A stretch of DNA of 64,000 nucleotides from Oscillatoria sp. CS-180 (lineage in GTDB: Bacteria; Cyanobacteriota; Cyanobacteriia; Phormidesmidales; Phormidesmidaceae), in NCBI RefSeq assembly GCF_028330965.1, contig NZ_JAQMUB010000056.1, forward strand, positions 1 to 64,000, read 5' to 3'. Positions 27,569 to 35,306 of the stretch are shown piece by piece; position 1 is the first letter of the stretch, and each line of letters begins with the position of its first letter. The position numbers and the translations under genes were made by a program. Under the pieces are notes generated by a model that was not told the origin of the DNA, ran no database searches, and worked only from the letters and a program-made list of their open reading frames with translations.

Positions 27569-28579
27569 ATGGTTCTATCTTTCGAAAGCATTCAAGACAC
27601 CTCAGCCGTTCGCTCATTCGAATCAGCCTTAGGCCAACCGTTGACCAAGCAAATGATTCGTGTTTTACAGATTAATCTAGGGCGTCGCTGCAACCTGGCC
27701 TGCACGCATTGTCACGTAGAGGCCGGACCTCATCGTACAGAGGAGTTATCTGATGCGGTGTTAGAGCAGCTTTTGCAGGTGATTGAGCGCTTTCCACAGA
27801 TCCAAACGGTGGATTTAACGGGAGGCGCACCTGAGATGAACTACGGTTTTCGACCCTTAGTTGAAAAGGCGAGATCGCATCAAAAAGAGGTGATAGTCCG
27901 TTCTAACCTGACCATCTTCTTCGAATCAGGATTTGAGGACTTGCCCGAATATTTTGCTCAACATCAGGTGCGTGTCGTGGCGTCCCTTCCCTGCTATTTA
28001 CAAGACAATGTTGATAAGATGCGGGGCCAAGGCGTTTACGATGCCTCAATCCGCGCTCTTCAACGGTTAAATGACGTGGGGTATGGACACAATCCTAATT
28101 TGATGTTGGATTTGGTCTATAATCCTCCGGTTCCAACAGACGAGAACTTCAAACTGACACCAAGTCAGGCAGGATTAGAAGTGGACTATAAGCAGTATCT
28201 AAAAACGCAATTTGATATCTCGTTTGACCACCTTTTAACAATTACCAATTTGCCGATTGGTCGGACGCGCTTTCAACTAGAGCATCGGGGATTGCTCCAG
28301 TCCTACACACGCTTTTTAGCAAGCCACCACAATTCAAGTACAGTTGCTGGATTGATGTGTCGTAATGAACTGTCAATCGACTACAAGGGCAACGTGTATG
28401 ACTGTGATTTCAACCAGATGGCTGAAGTCCCGGCTCAAACGCCTGATGGCACTCCTGTCACTGTTCAAACGCTTCTTGAGGCAGGGACTTTAGAGGTTAT
28501 TCAAACGATTCAAACTCGGCCTTACTGTTACGGCTGTACTGCGGGTAGTGGCTCTAGCTGCGGTGGAGCGTTGACTTAG
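27569..28579 (+). CDS. arsS: Arsenosugar biosynthesis radical-SAM protein ArsS
   Basis: 336 residues. The radical-SAM cluster motif CNLACTHC has Cys41, Cys45 and Cys48; a GGAPEMN motif for SAM binding follows. The C-terminal half has cysteines in GLMCRNELSIDYKGNVYDCD and a tail YCYGCTAGSGSSCGG that probably binds a second Fe-S cluster, as in the ArsS family. ArsS moves a 5'-deoxyadenosyl group onto dimethylated arsenite on the way to arsenosugars. Two TVP38/TMEM64 genes follow on the same strand, as in other cyanobacteria. The methyltransferase ArsM, its usual partner, is not next to it. Confidence 0.87.
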   Translation: MVLSFESIQDTSAVRSFESALGQPLTKQMIRVLQINLGRRCNLACTHCHVEAGPHRTEELSDAVLEQLLQVIERFPQIQTVDLTGGAPEMNYGFRPLVEKARSHQKEVIVRSNLTIFFESGFEDLPEYFAQHQVRVVASLPCYLQDNVDKMRGQGVYDASIRALQRLNDVGYGHNPNLMLDLVYNPPVPTDENFKLTPSQAGLEVDYKQYLKTQFDISFDHLLTITNLPIGRTRFQLEHRGLLQSYTRFLASHHNSSTVAGLMCRNELSIDYKGNVYDCDFNQMAEVPAQTPDGTPVTVQTLLEAGTLEVIQTIQTRPYCYGCTAGSGSSCGGALT

Positions 28580-28650
28580 CAGTTAGGACTGGCTGTCGAT
28601 TCTCGCTGTTTCACCCCCTTTGACCGTTGCTCTTTATCTAGGACAAACCC

Positions 28651-29484
28651 ATGACCTTTCTGCTTGCCCATATTCCCTTAAGCTTAAAGCGACGGTCTTA
28701 CCGTTGGATGAGATTGAGCGTATTGACAATGATTGCCATGTGGTTTTTACCCATGCTGCCTGCCTTAGCACAAGACACTGCTGGACAGGCTAGTCAGGGC
28801 TTCTTTGGTCAAATTCAAGGCTTTTTTGGTCAGATTCAAACTGGGTTGGTGGCTACGCTGGCCTGGATTAATGGGTTGGGACCGATCGCCCCTATTGCCT
28901 TCATCATTCTCTACGTCATCATCACGGTGTCGTTGCTGCCTGCCTCGGTCATAACGCTGGGCGCTGGTTTCGTATTTGGTGTTGTCAAAGGCTCTCTGCT
29001 GGTTTTTCTGGGAGCCATGCTAGGGGCGACGGCAGCTTTCCTCATTGGGCGTTATCTAGCGAGGGATTGGGTCAGCCGGAAAATTGCTACTAATGACCGG
29101 TTTCAGGCGATTGACGGAGCGATCGCTCATGAAGGCCGCAAAATCATCTTCCTCATTCGCCTGTCGCCTGTCTTTCCGTTCAACCTCCTCAACTACGCTT
29201 TGGGACTTACCAACATTTCGCTCAAAGACTATATCCTAGGAACAACGGGGATTATTCCAGGAACCATCATGTATGTTTATCTGGGCTCGCTGGCAGGTAA
29301 CTTGGCAACGCTAGGTGCAGGCGAGACACCCAGCAATCCTACGATTACTTGGATTATCCGTATCCTTGCTTTCCTTACAACGGTTGCCATTGTCGTGTAC
29401 GTTACTTATGTGGCTCGCAAAGCCCTGAAAGCGTCGGCACCCAGTATTGCCGGTGACAGTAACGAGACTGTGAGGGAAGGGTAA
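28651..29484 (+). CDS. TVP38/TMEM64 (DedA-like) membrane protein
   Basis: 277 residues. An N-terminal hydrophobic segment ends in PALAQD and may be a signal or anchor. The core has the SNARE-associated/TVP38 pattern: LLPASVITLGAGFVFGVVKG, GATAAFLIGRYLARDW and FLIRLSPVFPFNLLNYALGL. DedA-superfamily proteins move or scramble lipids and affect membrane homeostasis; no arsenic role is proven. It starts 71 bases after arsS and is probably co-transcribed. Confidence 0.85.
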   Translation: MTFLLAHIPLSLKRRSYRWMRLSVLTMIAMWFLPMLPALAQDTAGQASQGFFGQIQGFFGQIQTGLVATLAWINGLGPIAPIAFIILYVIITVSLLPASVITLGAGFVFGVVKGSLLVFLGAMLGATAAFLIGRYLARDWVSRKIATNDRFQAIDGAIAHEGRKIIFLIRLSPVFPFNLLNYALGLTNISLKDYILGTTGIIPGTIMYVYLGSLAGNLATLGAGETPSNPTITWIIRILAFLTTVAIVVYVTYVARKALKASAPSIAGDSNETVREG

Positions 29485-29513
29485 TCAGGGATAGCAGGCT
29501 GAACGGTCTCGAA

Positions 29514-29635
29514 CTATAACTGTCACCCGTTCTATCGCCGTCGCCACTTCTGTTAGGACAAGACGGCGAGCCATCTGACTATGGACTCAACACCCGGATG
29601 CTATTAGGGACATAACCTAAATGGCTGACGCTATA
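29514..29635. repeat. Dispersed repeat R1, copy b
   Basis: This intergenic element shares CGCCGTCGCCA.TTCTGT and GCTATTAGG..., AACCTA.A.GGCTGACGCTATA with R1a. It is longer because of an insertion of about 50 bases in the middle (around 29555-29595). The right end is GCTATA; the left end is degenerate (CTATAACTGTC). Confidence 0.5.
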
Positions 29636-29714
29636 GCTTCCAAATCCGCGACTTAAGCCGAACACGAGACTTAAAACCGAGAATTCAACATTAAACTGTT
29701 GCCTCTGATGTCTG

Positions 29715-30395
29715 ATGTTTAAACCATTTACTGCCATGAGTACTGCGTTCCGGAAAGGCTATTTTTGGCTTTTCATACTCCTCGGCGTTGTTTTGGCTAT
29801 CAGCATTCAGCATCTAGAGCTATTACTGAATCCTCAAGCCTTGTTCGAGGCGCTCTGTTCTCTCGGGATTTGGACGGTTCCTGTTTTTCTGATTGCTCAC
29901 ATTCTGGCAACAATGGTGGGTGTTCCAGGAACGCTATTAGTTATTGTTGGCGGTGCCAAGTTTGGACTGTGGTGGGGTTCGCTTTGGTCATTGATAGGGG
30001 CTACTGGCGGTGCGATCGCTGCCTTTTGGGTAGCCCGATATTTGTTGCAGAACTGGTTTCGCGATCGCTTCTCCAAACATCGGGTCTATCGCAACATTGA
30101 CAAGGTGATGGATACTCACTCCTTCAACTGTGTTTTAGCGGTACGCTTCGCACCGTTGTCTCCCTTCAATCTGGTGAATTTTCTATTTGGCTTGACTTCG
30201 GTATCGGTCAGCGCCTACGCACTGGGAACCCTAGTCGGCATTGCTCCCGGTACAGTGGCTTACACCTGGATTGGCCTAGCGGGTCTAGAAGCCATTCGCG
30301 GAGAAGGCTTATGGCCCCTAACCCTAGCGTTAGGCTTTTTAGGGCTGTTATCGATAGTCCCCATCTATCTCCGCAACCGGTCAGTTAATAGCTAA
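29715..30395 (+). CDS. TVP38/TMEM64 (DedA-like) membrane protein, second copy
   Basis: 226 residues and about five hydrophobic segments. It has the same family pattern as its upstream neighbour: GVPGTLLVIVGGAKFGLWWG, GGAIAAFWVARYLLQNWF and RFAPLSPFNLVNFLFGL. The overall similarity between the two is modest, so the duplication is old. Repeat R1b lies in the 230-base gap between them, so this gene may have its own promoter. Confidence 0.85.
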   Translation: MFKPFTAMSTAFRKGYFWLFILLGVVLAISIQHLELLLNPQALFEALCSLGIWTVPVFLIAHILATMVGVPGTLLVIVGGAKFGLWWGSLWSLIGATGGAIAAFWVARYLLQNWFRDRFSKHRVYRNIDKVMDTHSFNCVLAVRFAPLSPFNLVNFLFGLTSVSVSAYALGTLVGIAPGTVAYTWIGLAGLEAIRGEGLWPLTLALGFLGLLSIVPIYLRNRSVNS

Positions 30396-30461
30396 TAATG
30401 AAGACAGCAGCCAGCAGAATAGACCGACTCTTTTTTACCTTTTCTGAGACTCGGGGCAAAC

Positions 30462-31400
30462 TCAGGATGCGTCTTTCTGCGTCTCATAAGTGCCGTATAG
30501 CCACTTCCAAGTCTGCATGAGACCTTCTTCTAACGACACTTGAGGCGACCAAGCCAGCAACTCACGGGCACGGTTGATGTCCAGAACATTGACCGGGGTA
30601 TCGAAGGGGCGTCCCTCTTGATAAATCACTTTGATGTCTCGACCCGATACGGTCTGCAAAGCTTGAATGAGTTCATTCAAACTGAAGCCTGCTCCGGCTC
30701 CAATATTGAAAATTTTCTGCTCTGAAGTGACTTTTAGTACTTTGCAAAGAGCATCAACCACGTCAGTGATGTAAACGTAATCTCTAACGATTGAGCCGTC
30801 TCCCCAAATAGTGACAGGCTGGTTGTTCAGGACGCGATTTAGAAATCTGGGAATCACCCCCACTTTGCCTGTAGGGTTTTGTCCGGGACCGTAGGGATTA
30901 GCGACTCTTAAAATGGCGTAGTCCAGCTTATGCAGATAGTGAAAAAGGTGTAAGTATTTTTCGCAGGCTAATTTGGTAATGCCATAGGAGCAAATAGGGT
31001 CTGTTGCATGAGTTTCTGCAACAGGGATTCGGCTCGGAATGCCGTATATGGTGCCGCCGGACGAGGGAAAAATCACTTTTCGAACCCCCATTTCCACACA
31101 CAACTCTAGTAAGCGCACCATTCCGACAACGTTAGAGTGAGCATCATAAGTCGGATCAGCGTTAGAGGTGCTGGGGGTCGTCGTGCTGACCATTTGATAC
31201 ACGATTTCAATACCTTCTAAGCTAGAACGCAGCAGCGTCTCGTCTAGAAAATCGCCTTGGATGTAGTTAACACAGTCATGAAGGAGCGATCGCAAAGGCC
31301 TCTTCCGGCTGAGAACGCGCACTTGATGTTGCTGCTGCACCAAAGCAGCAGTGAGCTGATGGCCGATAAAGCCCGTTCCGCCAATGACTAAAATCCTCAT
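30462..31400 (-). CDS. NAD-dependent nucleotide-sugar epimerase/dehydratase
   Basis: 312 residues of the extended short-chain dehydrogenase family: GGTGFIG nucleotide-binding motif at the N-terminus, SSGGTIYG with the catalytic serine/threonine region, and YGITK holding the catalytic Tyr and Lys. It resembles UDP-glucose 4-epimerase-like enzymes and would supply an activated sugar for the polysaccharide cluster on the same strand upstream. Substrate not assignable by eye. Confidence 0.85.
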   Translation of the reverse strand: MRILVIGGTGFIGHQLTAALVQQQHQVRVLSRKRPLRSLLHDCVNYIQGDFLDETLLRSSLEGIEIVYQMVSTTTPSTSNADPTYDAHSNVVGMVRLLELCVEMGVRKVIFPSSGGTIYGIPSRIPVAETHATDPICSYGITKLACEKYLHLFHYLHKLDYAILRVANPYGPGQNPTGKVGVIPRFLNRVLNNQPVTIWGDGSIVRDYVYITDVVDALCKVLKVTSEQKIFNIGAGAGFSLNELIQALQTVSGRDIKVIYQEGRPFDTPVNVLDINRARELLAWSPQVSLEEGLMQTWKWLYGTYETQKDAS

Positions 31401-31582
31401 GCCGCCGCTGATCCTGAGAGCTAATGTATAAAGACAATCTTAAGAAGACATAGGGCAAGAATTCTTAGAAAAGAGTTTGTCAGGAAGAGGCCCGACAGAA
31501 GCACCCATAGGTTTCAATCTTGAGAGCCTGGGTTGAAGATAAAAGAATACGAAGGGATACCGTGGAGTTTAGCAGATTGCCT

Positions 31583-32929
31583 CTAAACACATTCAGCATA
31601 GATATCTTCTAGTGCATCGACGTATTGCTGAATGGTGGTCGGTCGTCGAGCCGCTTTAGAAAGGCTGGTCAAGAAGGTGCGATCGCTGGCCAGCCGTCGA
31701 ATAGCGCCCGCCAACTCCGCAACGTTACCCAATTCAAATAGAAGACCGTTTTCTTCATGGGTGATGGCCTCTGCAATGCCGCCAACGTTGGTTCCAATCA
31801 CGGGGCAAGCTGCTGCCTGAGCAGAATAGATAACCAAAGGTGTATTTTCATACCAAATAGACGGGACAATGAGTACATCCAACCCCGCCAGCACATTACC
31901 AATTTCAGCGTTGGGGAAGGTGCCCTTGAAATGAATGCGCGAATCATCCTGAGCAATATCCTTCAGCTTGGCAACGTAGTCAGGATAGTCGCTGAGTTTG
32001 CCATAGATATCCAGCGTGAGCTTGACATCTGGCAGGTGATTTTTTACTGCATCGACCAGCAGATGGGGGCCCTTATGCTCATACAGCGTGCCGATGTAGC
32101 CTACCCGTAGAGGCTCAAACTGGCCTTTGTTAAAGGTAGGTTGAATGTGTTCTAGGTTAAGACCATAGGGCAAATAGACGGTCCGCTCAGGCTCTAAGCC
32201 GTAGCGCTGTAGCGTAGATTTCATTAACCGAGTAGGTACCAACACTCGATTTAGCTTGTTCATGCGATCGCCCAGAAACTGCTGTCGTCTCATGACGGCC
32301 TGGGCCGGTTTGGTATACCAGCGTTCAGGTAGCCAATTAAACTTGACGGCCCAAAGAAATAGCTGCATTATCCAGTCCGGCGCTGCTCGAAGGCGCTTCT
32401 TCAGGGGTTCGGACTGACTAGATTCCATGATGTGGCGAATGCAGTTCAGGCTGTTGAGATTGGGGCCTTTACAGAGTGAGCCGTCAGGTAGCCGCAGCTG
32501 ATTGGCTAAGCAAACCAACCAAAAATCAGTGGTGGTCATAACCCGAGGGACATTGGCGCGATCGCACGCATCAATAGTTGAAGCGGACAGCAGGCCCAAG
32601 TGAAACATATGGACGATGTCTGGCTGCCAGTCTTTAAGCACACCCTCAAACCAGTTACCCAAAAAGAGGCTGTTGTATTCCATCTCGTTGGGCACTGTTT
32701 GTCCAGCAAAGGGAACATAGCCGTGGTAAAACCGCAGTACTCGGATGCCGTCGTGGACGTACTCGTCGAATCGCTTCTCTGGAGGCAAGTCTTCGCCGCA
32801 GTGATACCCAGTCACTACGATCACCTCATGTCCCCGATGCATTAACTCCTTAGCGGTCAGGTAGGTGAGAATTTCGGTCCCTGACGAGTGATCAGGCAGG
32901 AATTGATGCACCGTTAAGACAATCTTCAT
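31583..32929 (-). CDS. Glycosyltransferase family 4
   Basis: About 448 residues with a GT-B fold. The N-terminus is KIVLTVHQFLPDHSSGTE; the C-terminal domain has the GT4 acceptor-to-donor features VGYIGTLYEHKGPHLL, LTLDIYGK, and PSIWYENTPLVIYSAQAAAC with GTNVGGIAE. It would add a sugar to a growing surface glycan. I start it at 32929 (MKIVLTV), 7 bases after the upstream GT2 stop and with GAGGAG nearby; a longer frame to 32977 would overlap the neighbour by 41 bases. Confidence 0.87.
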   Translation of the reverse strand: MKIVLTVHQFLPDHSSGTEILTYLTAKELMHRGHEVIVVTGYHCGEDLPPEKRFDEYVHDGIRVLRFYHGYVPFAGQTVPNEMEYNSLFLGNWFEGVLKDWQPDIVHMFHLGLLSASTIDACDRANVPRVMTTTDFWLVCLANQLRLPDGSLCKGPNLNSLNCIRHIMESSQSEPLKKRLRAAPDWIMQLFLWAVKFNWLPERWYTKPAQAVMRRQQFLGDRMNKLNRVLVPTRLMKSTLQRYGLEPERTVYLPYGLNLEHIQPTFNKGQFEPLRVGYIGTLYEHKGPHLLVDAVKNHLPDVKLTLDIYGKLSDYPDYVAKLKDIAQDDSRIHFKGTFPNAEIGNVLAGLDVLIVPSIWYENTPLVIYSAQAAACPVIGTNVGGIAEAITHEENGLLFELGNVAELAGAIRRLASDRTFLTSLSKAARRPTTIQQYVDALEDIYAECV

Positions 32930-32936
32930 CGCTGAG

Positions 32937-33899
32937 TTAGACTCCTCTGACCTCTTTTCCCTGCTGGTTTGCTTCATCTTTGGCTCCCCGATATTGCCCC
33001 ATCACCGAGGCAAAACTCAATGCTGGAATCTTGAGCAACAATCGGAGTTTTTCAAACAGACGGCGCTCGTGGGCTATGACGTAACGCCAATCACTTAAGG
33101 TCGCCTGCACAATAGAATTTACAACATGCTTGGCAGAAGGCACACATCTGAGGCCAAATAGCTCGTAAAGTTTGCGATGACAGGCGTATGTGCGTTTATA
33201 TTCATAGGCCAGGGAGCGATCGTGAGAATGAACCACCTGAGCAGTGGGCTGATAGACAACTGTCCAATCATTGAGGAGTGCTCGACGACACCACTCGATA
33301 TCTTCGCCAAAGGAATTCTTCTCGAACGGTAAGCCTTCCCACGCACGTTTTGAGACCGCTGAACAGACGTTGTCAAAGTTGCAGAACAAATACTTTTCCA
33401 TCGGATTCATCACATCATAGTCAGCTCTGTTTGCTAAGTGACGAACCTCAATCTGCGATCGCCCTGTCAACCACCCATTCAGGTTTCGTTGAGTAATGAC
33501 ATCTGCCTCAGGCCGAGGAAATTGACGGGCATAAACGCCTGCTACGTTATCAGCAGCTCTGAAACCCGCAACTAAGTTGTCAATCAAATAGCGATCGGCA
33601 GGAACAGCATCTTGGGTCATTAACACAATGATTTCACCTGATGCCAGACCAATACCGAAATTGCGAGTTAGGCCATGATTAAAGGTACGCGGATCAATGT
33701 CGTGCACCTTGGCTCCGTAGTACCGGGCATAGTCTGCCGTTTTGTCCGAGGATCCGGAATCAACGACGAGAAGTTCCACATTGCCGGGATAAATCTGCTT
33801 TTCTAGCTTTTGCAAAACCTCTTCAAACAGATCGCCTCCGTCCTTAGTCGGAATGACAATTGAGACATCAGGATACTGCTTTGGGTGCTGCTCACTCAT
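32937..33899 (-). CDS. Glycosyltransferase family 2
   Basis: 320 residues with a GT-A fold: VSIVIPTKDGG at the N-terminus, VVDSGSSDKT, and LMTQDA in place of the usual DxD. RTFNHGLTRNFGIGLASG is typical of rhamnosyltransferase-like GT2 enzymes. The C-terminal part (NSFGEDIEWCRRALLNDW) has the ED acceptor motif. Probably co-transcribed with the GT4 gene 7 bases downstream. Confidence 0.87.
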   Translation of the reverse strand: MSEQHPKQYPDVSIVIPTKDGGDLFEEVLQKLEKQIYPGNVELLVVDSGSSDKTADYARYYGAKVHDIDPRTFNHGLTRNFGIGLASGEIIVLMTQDAVPADRYLIDNLVAGFRAADNVAGVYARQFPRPEADVITQRNLNGWLTGRSQIEVRHLANRADYDVMNPMEKYLFCNFDNVCSAVSKRAWEGLPFEKNSFGEDIEWCRRALLNDWTVVYQPTAQVVHSHDRSLAYEYKRTYACHRKLYELFGLRCVPSAKHVVNSIVQATLSDWRYVIAHERRLFEKLRLLLKIPALSFASVMGQYRGAKDEANQQGKEVRGV

Positions 33900-34251
33900 G
33901 TCGATTCGTTGAATCCTCTTTTGCTAGTCTCTATACAGACACAAACAGCATGATGGTCTGAAAGTACGGGCACAGCTAACATGACGCTGTATAAGGTTTG
34001 AACGTTGCCCAAAAATCCCAATTATTGTCCCATACAACAGAGATAATTCAGCCGAAATCAGCTAAGAGACCAGAATTTGCTGTTACCAAGGGCAACGCAC
34101 CACCAATTCTATCGAAGCGACCAATCAAAATCCCAGCTCATAAACTATTTTTACTAGAAATCGAATGATTTCTAATTTATTCCGGGCTGAAAATTTAATT
34201 CTAAATCGCTGAAAAAGTTTAAAGGCTATTGATTAAGAAATTGAATAGGCA
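33900..34251. other. Intergenic region in the polysaccharide cluster
   Basis: 352 A+T-rich bases with no gene seen. One clean hairpin, TAGAAATC / GATTTCTA with a GAAT loop, lies at 34155-34174. It lacks a U tract on the minus strand. The gap splits the cluster, so the glycosyltransferases may have their own promoter here. Confidence 0.45.
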
Positions 34252-35196
34252 TTATCTAACAGGTTGCTTGATTATCCACAAGCTGGCTCCTCTAGCTCCA
34301 CCTAAATTATTCGTGATCTGCCAAATAGGTAGATGCTGACATCGATTCTGTAAAACTTGCTCGTATTCTTGACTAAGCCAATAGTTCATCAATTGCACTA
34401 TGTAGCCTGATGGATTAGCTAATAGAGCCGCCACAATGTATTGTTCATTCCATTGAATACCAATATCTTTTAACCAGCTTTCAGGGTACTCATAGGGTAA
34501 GAAAATGTCGTGCCAATGAATCCAAACACCAGGGGCAAGACGGGGCAATATCTCAAACACAATAAAGTTGACGTCAGCACCCAATTTCACCATATGGCTG
34601 GTGTCGATAAACAAGAAATCTCCTGCCTGAAGATGCTCAAACAAGCTTAAGTTTGTCTCCTCAATAACTTGAGTGAGAAGTGTTAACTGGGCATCCTTTT
34701 GTGTCAGAGCTGGGATGGGATAGGGTTCGATGCAGGTAATATCTAGACTGTGTTGATACTGCTTTGCCTGCAACGCTAATAGTGTCGAAAAGCCTGAGCC
34801 AATTTCAATCACCCGTCGGGGTTGTTTGGCACGAAGTAAGCCGTAATAAGCGATCGCATCCAACGGCGGAAACATCGGATTGTTCCAATAAAACTCCGCC
34901 TGTTCCGACTCAGCAGGAATATTCTGTAGTTCGGGAATGTATTCCAACAGTGATTCCAATAGTTGCCACTGATGAGCACCCAGGGTGTGTTTCAGCGCTG
35001 TGTGATAAGACGGCTGGCGCTGATAAATCCTTTGGCCTTCCTCCAAGCTTGTAATTGGCGAATAGAAATGAGTTGTGGATAGGTGAAAGCCGTATTGCTC
35101 AAAGATTTTCTGCACATCTGTCTGCACAAAGGCACCTCCGTTAAGGTGCCGCTCTCTAATGATTCGTAAGAGATGTTCAAGTTGCTGGTCCAGCAT
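34252..35196 (-). CDS. Class I SAM-dependent methyltransferase
   Basis: 314 residues. The central Rossmann domain has RRVIEIGSGFSTLLAL (motif I), ITCIEPYP (acidic end of beta2) and GDFLFIDTSHMVKLGADV, with WIHWHDIFLPYEYPESW after it; this is the Methyltransf_24 type that often methylates sugars in glycan clusters. The N-terminal 100 residues are specific to this protein. It lies in a polysaccharide cluster and probably caps or decorates the glycan. Confidence 0.78.
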   Translation of the reverse strand: MLDQQLEHLLRIIRERHLNGGAFVQTDVQKIFEQYGFHLSTTHFYSPITSLEEGQRIYQRQPSYHTALKHTLGAHQWQLLESLLEYIPELQNIPAESEQAEFYWNNPMFPPLDAIAYYGLLRAKQPRRVIEIGSGFSTLLALQAKQYQHSLDITCIEPYPIPALTQKDAQLTLLTQVIEETNLSLFEHLQAGDFLFIDTSHMVKLGADVNFIVFEILPRLAPGVWIHWHDIFLPYEYPESWLKDIGIQWNEQYIVAALLANPSGYIVQLMNYWLSQEYEQVLQNRCQHLPIWQITNNLGGARGASLWIIKQPVR

Positions 35197-35306
35197 GATC
35201 AGAAGTCCCGGTTTCCCAAAACCAAACAGAGTTATAAATGCCTAAGAGGTTGAGAGGATTGCATTGAGCAACCGGATCGTTCCACCGATACCTGATCAAG
35301 GCACCC

